From: Corynebacterium sp. HMSC05H05
GTDB lineage: Bacteria; Actinomycetota; Actinomycetes; Mycobacteriales; Mycobacteriaceae
Direction: 5' to 3'
DNA length: 64,000 nucleotides
Assembly: GCF_001807265.1 (NCBI RefSeq)
Contig: NZ_KV788386.1
Span: 104,135-168,134, forward strand
The position numbers and the translations under genes were made by a program. Numbering within the stretch: position 1 is the stretch's first letter; each line of letters starts with the position of its first letter. A model generated the notes under the pieces. That model saw only the letters and a list, made by a program, of their open reading frames with translations, made no database searches and was not told the DNA's origin. Positions 10,907 to 17,292 of the stretch are shown one piece after another.

Positions 10907-11407
10907 TCACGCCCGTGCTCGCACCGTCGCGATGACAATTGCCGTAATAAACAGTGGGATTCCACATGCTATCCAAACAAACAACATCCCGATACCCCAT
11001 AGGGCGGTGTGATCGCCTGGCCCCTGAACCGCCGTCATGATCGGGTAATAGAGCGCAGCCCCCGCAGTAGCACCCAGCGCGCCCATGAGCGGTCCACGGA
11101 CGGGGTCCGCTGGAACCTTTGCGCTTGCCAACAAGCAGACCACAAGCAAGATGGGAATTGTTACAACAGCCATGTCTTCATCTGCTTGAGACGCAGCCCA
11201 ACTGTCAATGCCTGCGGATACAAGAGCCACAATGGCGCAGCTAATGACAGCTAAAGTGACCGCGTAGCTGGTGCTGGATAGACCTGATTGAACGCGACCA
11301 TCCCTCTTGATGCCACTACTGCAAACGTAGATCAGAACGGCGACGACCGCGGTAGGAGCCAGGACCAGTAACAATCCAAGTGCGAGTGCGGACACGATAC
11401 CGTCCAT
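10907..11407 (-). CDS. Polytopic membrane protein, partner of the PLA2-like gene
   Basis: 166 residues with about five membrane segments (near 5-28, 47-66, 79-96, 106-124 and 135-160) and short loops. No family recognised. The ATG at 11407 has a strong GGAGGGGAG site. It lies 52 bp downstream of the secreted PLA2-like gene on the same strand, so the two are probably co-transcribed. A membrane immunity or export role for the pair is inference from context only. Base and codon use are less GC-biased than in the core genes. Confidence 0.7.
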   Translation of the reverse strand: MDGIVSALALGLLLVLAPTAVVAVLIYVCSSGIKRDGRVQSGLSSTSYAVTLAVISCAIVALVSAGIDSWAASQADEDMAVVTIPILLVVCLLASAKVPADPVRGPLMGALGATAGAALYYPIMTAVQGPGDHTALWGIGMLFVWIACGIPLFITAIVIATVRARA

Positions 11408-11459
11408 CAGTTCTCCCCTCCGGAAGACGAAACTATCGCCACTATCTCAAAAATAGATG

Positions 11460-12002
11460 TCAGCACACCGGCCGGCAGGTCATGGCAGCACGGATTACCT
11501 GAATCGCTGCCTCAATGTAAGTTCGATCTGCTCCACCGTACTCCCCCTTGATGTTGTTCATGGTGGCCACAAACGCAACATCGCAGGCAATCATCGCGGA
11601 GCGGTCTCCATTTGCGTCTCCTATGCAGGTGTCGTGTCGTTGGCAAACGGAGTCCGCGCTGTTTTGTGGGGCTCCGGGGCCGGAATTGCCGGCTCCGCAG
11701 TAGTTCCAACGATCCACCAGAGGAGCCCGAGCAACGGTTGAAGGCCCCTCCTCGTTAACCCACTTCTCTTGCGATATGTCGTTGAATGTTTCACCGATTT
11801 CCAAGATGTCGTCTTCCACACCGGCTTCACGGGCTTCTACGGTGTTGAACATCATCAGGCCGTTATCTTCGTACTCTACGAACTCGTCGAAGATTGCATT
11901 GATTTCGGATGTCGAAGGGTGGGCCTGCGCATTAACTGTCATGGCAACGAGAAGCACCACTAGACTGGTCACAGCTGTAATATCCAGCACTCGACGAAAC
12001 AC
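11460..12002 (-). CDS. Secreted phospholipase A2-like protein
   Basis: 180 residues. Signal peptide (about 1-27, ending AQA), then about 70 residues without a recognised fold, then a PLA2 core. YCGAGNSGPG (101-110) matches the calcium-binding loop, and CQRHDTC (120-126) matches the catalytic CxxHDxC of secreted PLA2, with His123 and Asp124. The mature protein has six cysteines, suggesting disulfides and extracellular action on phospholipid. The GTG at 12002 has AGGAGGT 7 nt upstream, and TAGGAT further upstream may be the -10. Likely a secreted lipase or toxin; activity unproven. Confidence 0.75.
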   Translation of the reverse strand: MFRRVLDITAVTSLVVLLVAMTVNAQAHPSTSEINAIFDEFVEYEDNGLMMFNTVEAREAGVEDDILEIGETFNDISQEKWVNEEGPSTVARAPLVDRWNYCGAGNSGPGAPQNSADSVCQRHDTCIGDANGDRSAMIACDVAFVATMNNIKGEYGGADRTYIEAAIQVIRAAMTCRPVC

Positions 12003-12080
12003 GATATTACCTCCTCATGGACATCGCACTACTGACACTAACACGATCCTAACCAGGTGTCTACGAAGTTGCCTTGATAG

Positions 12081-12245
12081 CAATCAGGTGAAAGATTTAC
12101 CACCAAGGGCTCTCAGGAATCGGTATGGAAGGAGTTCTACCGTGGTACCCAAGGTTTTAACGTCGCTAACGGGGGCGGACGCTCAAACACGAGCTGGGAC
12201 TACAACGCGACCCAGGAAGGTGGCTCCTCGACCGTTTATGAGTGA
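12081..12245 (+). pseudogene. Orphan C-terminal gene remnant
   Basis: An open frame of 54 codons with no ATG, GTG or TTG start follows in-frame TGA TAG and ends TGA at 12243. Its composition is protein-like (many Gly, Trp, Tyr and Ser; for example WKEFYRGTQGFN and TSWDYNATQEGG) and unlike a random frame. It is probably the surviving 3' end of a gene lost when the block was assembled. Family not recognised. Confidence 0.4.
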
Positions 12246-12314
12246 CCCAGAGGTATTCTTACCCACGGAACGTTTACGGATCCTTGCATTAATGAGCCTG
12301 TTTTCGGCCGTCTA

Positions 12315-12535
12315 GTCAGTTTTTTGCACCTGCTTTCCTGCAGGATTGTCGTGGCGGGTCGCACGCTACTTTCGCTTTGGGCGGCTGCATGGGTGTAGTC
12401 AAACACCGCCTGAGAGTGCTTCCGGCCCAGCTACGAGCCCCCTGACTTTTTGGCGCTGCGTCGCCCCTGACAGGGGAAGAAACCTGCGCCGGCCAGATGT
12501 GTTCGCTTCTATGCGGAGGGCAGCACTGTGAATGA
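12315..12535 (+). pseudogene. Degenerate copy of the 13905 membrane-protein gene
   Basis: The stretch aligns with 14092-14495 in order, for example GCACCTGCTTT and CTTTCGCTTTGGGC, then GTTCGCTTCTA near the end. It has substitutions, internal deletions and no continuous frame. It is followed by the truncated small-gene copy, just as the intact gene is followed by the intact small gene. The left limit is approximate. Confidence 0.7.
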
Positions 12536-12690
12536 TTAGCGTTTCTTACCCATCGCGAACCAGGCGACCCAGCCCAGGGTGTTGACTGCGCCGATCACCG
12601 GGGTCCACAGCCACTTCGGCCCCCGGACACGCTTGGAGTTGGTGCGTGCGAGGTCGCGCAACGCGAAGGCCTTGCCGGCGGTGTCGATGG
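12536..12690 (-). pseudogene. Truncated copy of the 14496 small gene
   Basis: Only about the C-terminal 50 codons remain. 12555-12690 is identical to 14515-14650 over 136 bp, while the last dozen bases before the stop differ at three positions. The 5' end is cut where the sequence switches to the UPF0210 copy at 12688-12690. Confidence 0.85.
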
Positions 12691-13190
12691 CGCACGTGCT
12701 CGAGCGCATGGGCCTGGACCAGGTGGGCACGCACGGGACGACCGCTGCGTTGGCGCTGCTCAACGACGCCGTGACGAAGGGCGGCATGATGGCCTGCTCC
12801 CGCGTGGGCGGCCTGTCCGGCTCGTTCATCCCGGTCTCCGAGGACAAGGGCATGATCGACGCGGTTCATAGCGGCGCCATTTCCATGGACAAGCTCGAGG
12901 CGATGACTTCGATCTGTTCCGTCGGTTTCGATATGATCGCCATCCCCGGCGACACCTCCGCCGAGCTCATCGCGGGCATGATCGCCGACGAAGCCGCGAT
13001 CGGCATGATGAACCACAAGACCACCGCCTCTCGCCTCATTCCGGTGCCCGGCACCAAGCCCGGCGACGAAGTGAACTTCGGCGGCCTGCTCGGCTACGCA
13101 CCGGTGATTCCGGTGAACACGGTGGGCAACGACGAGTTCATCCACCGCGGCGGGTTCATCCCCGCGCCGGTGCACGGGTTCAGGAACTAG
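12688..13190 (+). pseudogene. Truncated 3' copy of the UPF0210 gene
   Basis: It matches 10359-10861 over 503 bp without gaps. I count by eye about 34 base differences, of which two change an amino acid (Lys to Thr and Val to Met). The N-terminal two thirds are missing. The junction with the upstream small-gene copy shares the 3 bp TGG. An open frame runs through the junction from the other side, but a real product is unlikely. Confidence 0.88.
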
Positions 13191-13193
13191 TGC

Positions 13194-13224
13194 TTGACCC
13201 TCACACGATGTGAGGGTTTAAGTT
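13194..13224 (+). promoter_or_regulatory. MerR-type promoter with palindromic operator
   Basis: A -35 TTGACC (13194-13199) and a -10 TAAGTT (13219-13224) are separated by 19 bp, the over-long spacer typical of MerR-regulated promoters. Within it lies a perfect palindrome, CCCTCACA-CGA-TGTGAGGG (13198-13216). The GTG of the regulator gene follows the -10 by 7 bp, so the message is probably leaderless and autoregulated. Confidence 0.85.
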
Positions 13225-13231
13225 TTGGTGC

Positions 13232-13915
13232 GTGAAGATTTCAGACGTGGCTGCGGCAGCCGGCTGCTCCGTCCGCTCGGTGCGCCACCTGCACGAACGC
13301 GGAGTTGTGCCAGAACCTGCGCGCACCAGCGGCAACTACCGCGACTACTCCGTCAGCGATCTAGTGGCGGTGATTCGGGCGCGTGCGCTTATCGACGCCG
13401 GTGTTCCAGTCGCCGACATCGAACGTGAAGACGCAGTACAACGTTCAATTGCCATGTTGGACGGCCACATCGCCCATCTGGAGAGGCAGCGGTCCCGGCT
13501 GCTGGCTATCGCGGAGGCGCCCGCCGGGTGCCCGCGCGATATTAGCGACAAACTTGCGGATGTGATCGACGATGCTGCGCTGCTGCAGATAGAGCTCGAT
13601 TCCTGGGACCTCATGGCGCTCACTGGCGTCGCGACCGAGGCGACGTGGGCGCAGCTCAGGGCAAACCTCAAGGATGCTTCCTGTGTGGAGGCGGCGCGTA
13701 AGTCCGTCAATGTGTGGGGTGAGCTTGGGGCAATGCATTCACGGGATGTCGATGTTCCGCAGATTTCGGCGACGCTCTCGGCACTCTTTGCACGCGGAAT
13801 TATGCGAGACGTCCTCCCTACCCTGCGGCAGGGTTCCGTCCCGCTCCAGGTGAAGGATCTTCCCACCCGGGGCGCCCAGCGGGTGGTGTTGGAGGAGCTC
13901 ACCCGTGGCATCTAG
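13232..13915 (+). CDS. MerR-family transcriptional regulator
   Basis: 227 residues. N-terminal winged helix-turn-helix of the MerR type (about 1-70; CSVRSVRHLHERG and NYRDYS), a central coiled coil (HIAHLERQRSRLLAI) and a C-terminal effector domain of about 130 residues with no recognised ligand pocket. Two cysteines (about 90 and 150) are not in a known metal motif. The GTG start is set by the leaderless promoter. The stop overlaps the next gene by 11 bp, so the two are translationally coupled and that gene is probably the regulated partner. Confidence 0.85.
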   Translation: MKISDVAAAAGCSVRSVRHLHERGVVPEPARTSGNYRDYSVSDLVAVIRARALIDAGVPVADIEREDAVQRSIAMLDGHIAHLERQRSRLLAIAEAPAGCPRDISDKLADVIDDAALLQIELDSWDLMALTGVATEATWAQLRANLKDASCVEAARKSVNVWGELGAMHSRDVDVPQISATLSALFARGIMRDVLPTLRQGSVPLQVKDLPTRGAQRVVLEELTRGI

Positions 13916-14495
13916 AGCGATAACGTTGCTGAAGAAGCACCCTGCATACCGGGTAGCGAAGTTCGAACTGGGGCTGTACCGCGACTTGGGACGGTGGATC
14001 CGTGGACGCTGTCTCGTGCCCGATGGCGCGTCGCCGCTCCCCCATCCACCTGGGCGGTTGCAGATGCTTGGCTTTGTCACCGCAGTTTTGGCCATTGAGA
14101 TGGTTGTTGTGCACCTGCTTTTGCCCGCAGGATGGGTGCGGCTGGTAGCGCTACTGCTTTCGCTCTGGGCTGTTGTGTGGGTGTGGTCGCTCATCGCCGG
14201 AGAACTTATCCGGCCAAGCTACGAGGGGCCTGACGCCCTGGTTCTGCGCCGCGGGAGAACGGTGTTCGCCGAGGTGCCTGCGTTGCTTGTGGCGCAGCGA
14301 CGTACGGAGAGGACCTTTGCCTCTGACATCGAAATTGAGGGCAATACCCTGACCGTCGGTGGCTCCTGCGGGACCGACACACTCCTCGAGCTCAGCGAGC
14401 CCATCGAGGCCGCGGGTGACCGCTATCCCTGGCAGAAGGCGAAAACCGCGCCGGTAACACGCGTTCGCTTCTACGCGGGGCAGCGTGGTCTGTAG
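13905..14495 (+). CDS. Membrane protein coupled to the MerR regulator
   Basis: 196 residues: an N-terminal basic region (about 1-50), two adjacent membrane helices (about 54-100), and a C-terminal soluble beta-rich domain (about 105-196, reminiscent of bacterial PH-like domains; not certain). The GTG at 13905 lies inside the end of the regulator gene. A decayed second copy is at 12315-12535. The link to a MerR protein suggests a stress or drug response, but the function is unknown. Confidence 0.7.
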   Translation: MASRAITLLKKHPAYRVAKFELGLYRDLGRWIRGRCLVPDGASPLPHPPGRLQMLGFVTAVLAIEMVVVHLLLPAGWVRLVALLLSLWAVVWVWSLIAGELIRPSYEGPDALVLRRGRTVFAEVPALLVAQRRTERTFASDIEIEGNTLTVGGSCGTDTLLELSEPIEAAGDRYPWQKAKTAPVTRVRFYAGQRGL

Positions 14496-14741
14496 CTAGC
14501 GCTTCTTGCCCACCGCGAACCAGGCGACCCAGCCCAGGGTGTTGACTGCGCCGATCACCGGGGTCCACAGCCACTTCGGCCCCCGGACACGCTTGGAGTT
14601 GGTGCGTGCGAGGTCGCGCAACGCGAAGGCCTTGCCGGCGGTGTCGATGGTGGCGAGCACGCCGGCGAGGGTCTTCTGGTCGGAGGACAGTCCGTTCCAG
14701 GCGTCCCGGATGGTCTCGATGATCTCGTTGTTTCTTGCCAT
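14496..14741 (-). CDS. Small PLDc_N-like membrane protein
   Basis: 81 residues. A helical N-terminal half is followed by [20 protein letters not shown], which resembles the short membrane motif of PLDc_N-type proteins. The ATG at 14741 is preceded by TACACT and 6 nt, so the gene appears leaderless. A truncated copy lies at 12536-12690. Function unknown. Confidence 0.7.
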   Translation of the reverse strand: MARNNEIIETIRDAWNGLSSDQKTLAGVLATIDTAGKAFALRDLARTNSKRVRGPKWLWTPVIGAVNTLGWVAWFAVGKKR

Positions 14742-14784
14742 ATTGCGAGTGTAGCGGGCTGGTTTCGGGGTCCACGTTTCGTCC

Positions 14785-14801
14785 GTCGATAAGCAAGATG
14801 C
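14785..14801 (+). promoter_or_regulatory. GTCGATAAGC-N3-ATGC motif, copy 2
   Basis: GTCGATAAGC at 14785-14794 is followed three bases later by ATGC, as upstream of acn and tkt. It lies between the 14496 gene (leftward) and a possible rightward small gene at 14889. Confidence 0.5.
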
Positions 14802-14888
14802 TCACTATGATGGACAAACTCTTGTGCGGTTTATGTTTCGGTTTGTACGTTCGCGGAAACAAATCTTCCGAACCGAAGGAGATTGAAA

Positions 14889-15080
14889 ATGCAACGTCGT
14901 AAACTTCTGCACATCATTACCGAACGCGTTAACTGCGAACCCTGCGGGATCACAGTCGATCCAAACATTATGCAGTTCGAGTTGATTCTCGGTGACATTT
15001 TTGCGCACAGGTTTATGGCACCTGTATTACTGTATTTCTGTATTACTGTTGCTCTGGATAATTCGCCACCGTATGGGTAA
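14889..15080 (+). CDS. Possible small protein, 63 residues
   Basis: The ATG at 14889 has a good site (GAAGGAG, 8 nt away). The frame reads MQRRKLLHIITERVNCEPCG and onward, with one hydrophobic stretch near the end (APVLLYFCITVAL). It runs into the first of the GGTAAAT repeats, so the 3' end may have been replaced by IS debris. No family recognised. GC is clearly lower than in the core genes. Confidence 0.35.
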   Translation: MQRRKLLHIITERVNCEPCGITVDPNIMQFELILGDIFAHRFMAPVLLYFCITVALDNSPPYG

Positions 15081-15174
15081 ATCAGAGCAGAGTGTGTGGT
15101 AAATTAGCGCAGCCTGACCTGGGGTTTCATTCCATGAGGGTAAATCTGCGCAGACAGCCCTGTGCAGCTGAAAT

Positions 15175-15218
15175 GCGGTTACGTATGGCTTGCCATATGT
15201 CTAGCCATACGTAACCGC
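15175..15218. repeat. 15-bp perfect inverted repeat
   Basis: GCGGTTACGTATGGC at 15175-15189 is exactly reverse-complemented at 15204-15218, with a 14-nt loop. No T-run follows. It may be paired IS ends, a recombination site or a strong hairpin. Confidence 0.75.
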
Positions 15219-15346
15219 AGGTAAAAGGCATATTTTTCGCGTGTCATGGCTAGTGAATAACACCGGTGTCATTTAGCCCCCATATGGCTTAAACCCATTT
15301 TATTTGGCAAAAACGTCGACAAATTTAGGGATTATAAAAGCGGGAT

Positions 15347-15553
15347 ATGCGACAGAAAGTGTGTCTGTGCGGGTGGGGTACACGTGCGATCCGCCAACTG
15401 TGGCCACAGACAACCATCCAGCGCTGCCTTGTCCATGCCCAACGAGTTGTTTGCAGGCATGTCACCTCCCGGCCACGCACCGAGGCAGGCAAAACAATCT
15501 ATATGTGTCAACTTATGCGCAGCTTTGACCTGGGGAAATGCTCGTATGCGTAA
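15347..15553 (+). pseudogene. Transposase remnant, IS1249/IS256-like
   Basis: About 45 residues are recognisable: AIRQLWPQTTIQRCLVHAQR and RPRTEAGKTIY. These match the conserved region around IQRCLFH...V...(T)RP(R/K)T.AGK in transposases of the IS1249 type. The N- and C-terminal parts are missing. The frame closes soon after in one of the repeated IS-end-like elements. Confidence 0.65.
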
Positions 15554-15582
15554 ATCTGCGCAGGCTAATTTGGGTATAAAGA

Positions 15583-15603
15583 AAGCGCCCGCGTGGGGCG
15601 CTT
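15583..15603 (-). terminator. Intrinsic terminator of the leftward secreted-protein operon
   Basis: AAGCGCCC (15583-15590) pairs with GGGCGCTT (15596-15603). Read leftward, the hairpin is followed by TTTCTTTATA. It lies 14 bp past the stop of the 15618 gene. Confidence 0.8.
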
Positions 15604-15617
15604 AGTGGTTACTGGGG

Positions 15618-15818
15618 TTAGTCGAGCTGTGGGCGTGGTGCTCGTGGTCGGATTGACGTTGTTGTCTTGGTGACAGTGACCCCCTCGGTGGAAGCTTCAA
15701 TGCCGGCGATGGGCCAAATATTTGCAATATCGGCGATTGCTTCACTCGTACGTCTTCTAAAATCTCTCATTTGAGCCGAGGACGTAACAGCTGATGTTGA
15801 GAAGTTTGCTGCCATCAT
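15618..15818 (-). CDS. Small hypothetical protein, last gene of the operon
   Basis: 66 residues from ATG ATG at 15818, with no clear Shine-Dalgarno site. The frame is open back to the stop of the 15882 gene and is the same frame, so the two are separated only by one TAA. The untranslated piece would encode a hydrophobic segment (GIVSLIVAYTFTW). Either an independent gene, perhaps using a TATAGT -10 near 15855, or the broken end of a longer one. Confidence 0.45.
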   Translation of the reverse strand: MMAANFSTSAVTSSAQMRDFRRRTSEAIADIANIWPIAGIEASTEGVTVTKTTTSIRPRAPRPQLD

Positions 15819-15881
15819 GTCCCAGGTGAAGGTGTAGGCGACAATCAGACTGACTATACCTATCCTAGATACTCTTGAGCA

Positions 15882-16274
15882 TTAGCAGGAAACAACGCCA
15901 TCAAACCTTGCTTTGTGGTTCCACCAACTGCCAAAGTGATGATCGTGCGTTGCGTGAGGTGCGAGATATACGCATTCAGAATCTTGGCCGAAAGCGATTA
16001 AGACTTTGATTCCCTGTTTCCCTGGGCAATTATTTGTTACTTTTACGTTGTCAGCGCTTGGCTGGACGTTAACGCAGGTAGCAACCGGGGATGAGGCGGA
16101 AAAGAAGCTAATTTCGCCCTCAGCCGTATTTGGGAGAAAACCGTCTGGGTCGACAGAGAGTGGCACGGTGTCCCCAGGTTGATACTGATTATTTTCAGAT
16201 GCCTGGGCGGTGACGGGGGACACTGCAGTTAGTAAAGCGCAACCTATTAAAGTGAGCCCTTTTTTCCATACCAT
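15882..16274 (-). CDS. Small secreted cysteine-containing protein
   Basis: 130 residues: a signal peptide (1-25, ending AQA) and a mature part of about 105 residues with four cysteines and a His/Trp-rich end (HATHDHHFGSWWNHK). No family recognised. The ATG at 16274 follows AAAGGATG, which overlaps the stop of the preceding gene. It lies third in the leftward operon after a nuclease-toxin-like secreted protein, so it may be a second secreted effector or a periplasmic partner; this is inference. Low GC. Confidence 0.65.
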   Translation of the reverse strand: MVWKKGLTLIGCALLTAVSPVTAQASENNQYQPGDTVPLSVDPDGFLPNTAEGEISFFSASSPVATCVNVQPSADNVKVTNNCPGKQGIKVLIAFGQDSECVYLAPHATHDHHFGSWWNHKARFDGVVSC

Positions 16275-16280
16275 TGGTGA

Positions 16281-16598
16281 TCATCCTTTCTGGATATATT
16301 CCATAGAATTGAATCTATTCTTTTCAGGGGTTGAGGTAAGGAACATCTCTACAAAACCAGAGCCCTGGAGCATTTCGTCCCACTCGATAGATTCTTCATT
16401 TTTACTTAAATCAGGGAATCTTCCCCAAAGACGAACAACTTTTCCTTCGTGAAGTCCAGGGTTAAAGAGATCGAAGTGGTACCAGAGCTGATTTTCGGGG
16501 GAGCCGCTGTTTCTTCCCGCTTGGATGCCGACTCCTGCTAAAATTGTTTCCTCTGGGAGTATGGTGCCTTGAAACATTTGGGTGGATATATTTTTCAA
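16281..16598 (-). CDS. Small cytoplasmic protein, candidate immunity protein
   Basis: 105 residues from TTG at 16598. The frame is open further upstream, and a strong AGGAG that overlaps the stop of the toxin-like gene stands 7 nt before an ATC at 16640. A start there would add 14 residues (INQFISITTDEIKF); ATC starts are rare. The protein is acidic, with no signal peptide or membrane segment. Position directly after a secreted toxin-like gene fits an immunity protein, but no family is recognised. Confidence 0.6.
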   Translation of the reverse strand: MKNISTQMFQGTILPEETILAGVGIQAGRNSGSPENQLWYHFDLFNPGLHEGKVVRLWGRFPDLSKNEESIEWDEMLQGSGFVEMFLTSTPEKNRFNSMEYIQKG

Positions 16599-16650
16599 AA
16601 ACTTGATTTCATCAGTCGTGATAGAAATAAATTGATTGATGACTATTCTC

Positions 16651-17064
16651 CTAGCGGTAGAAAGCAGTGATTATTCCGACAGGTCGGCCGTCTCCGCTTG
16701 CGGGATCTACTCGCTCTGTGGCAACAACCGTCATAACTCTTCCATTGATTGGGTAAGAGCATTCTTTCTTGCCATTTCCTGCATTTAAGCCGCCTTTGCA
16801 TTCGGGGGCGTTATGTAAAACTGTGTCAATCTCTGTAGTGGCTGGAACGAAACCGCCGTGACTGTCCTTGATGTGAGAAAGCCCAAAACCAACACTGCCG
16901 GGCTCATCTCCCTGCCCTACGCGGAGTGGAAGATCCTCGCCTTTCGGGCCAATGATTGTTTGGCTAATAGTCCAGTCAATTGGCTGAGCGGCCACTGCAG
17001 TGGGGGAAACAAGTAACCCGATAAATGCCACCAAAGTGGCGGATAGAAATTTCTTTACTTTCAC
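16651..17064 (-). CDS. Secreted small protein, BECR-type nuclease-toxin-like
   Basis: 137 residues. Signal peptide (about 1-26, VSPTAVAAQ), then a compact domain of about 110 residues. FGLSHIKDSHG (60-70), a following acidic-hydrophobic ID(79-80)TVL segment and the end GIITAFYR resemble toxins of the barnase-EndoU-colicin-RelE fold, where a G.G..HI...H motif carries the active-site His; His64 and His69 are candidates. The GTG at 17064 has GAAGGGTG 6 nt upstream and is preferred to a GTG three codons earlier. First gene of a four-gene leftward operon. The family assignment is by pattern only. Confidence 0.6.
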   Translation of the reverse strand: MKVKKFLSATLVAFIGLLVSPTAVAAQPIDWTISQTIIGPKGEDLPLRVGQGDEPGSVGFGLSHIKDSHGGFVPATTEIDTVLHNAPECKGGLNAGNGKKECSYPINGRVMTVVATERVDPASGDGRPVGIITAFYR

Positions 17065-17292
17065 GAGCAACACCCTTCAAATATATTTGGAAGATATGCG
17101 ACGGGAGAGAATAAACCTTTGGCGCTGATGTTGGGGTCAAGTGAGACATGAATCAAAAAGGAAACCCTGTCTCATTACTTATGATGGTCTAGCTCTCCGT
17201 TTCCCGCAAGACCTTTTGTGAAAATATAAATTAATTTATTCAGAATCGACACCTCAGATCCTTTTCGGGGGCTGGCGCAGGCACTTACTTGG
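17065..17292. other. AT-rich divergent spacer
   Basis: 228 bp of low-GC sequence between the leftward secreted-protein operon and the rightward 17293 gene. It should contain the operon promoter. CATAAGTAAT on the minus strand near 17180 is -10-like, but no firm -35 pairs with it. No coding frame is convincing. Confidence 0.4.

Larger units (their letters stand above)
15075..15563 (+). repeat. Four copies of a GGTAAATCNGCGCAG element
   Basis: Same-orientation copies lie at 15075-15090 (GGGTAAATCAGAGCAG), 15097-15112 (TGGTAAATTAGCGCAG), 15138-15153 (GGGTAAATCTGCGCAG) and 15548-15563 (GCGTAAATCTGCGCAG). The last two are each preceded, 13 bp earlier, by TGACCTGGGG (15115-15124 and 15526-15535). 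Because a transposase remnant lies between them, they are probably IS ends left by repeated insertions or deletions. Confidence 0.6.

Noticed and set aside
12536..12853. Minus-strand open frame across the duplication junction
   Set aside because: It fuses the small-gene end to antisense UPF0210 sequence; an accident of the junction.
12579..13190. Plus-strand open frame of about 200 codons reading into the UPF0210 copy
   Set aside because: Its first third is antisense to the small-gene remnant, so the frame is a chimera and no start signal supports it.
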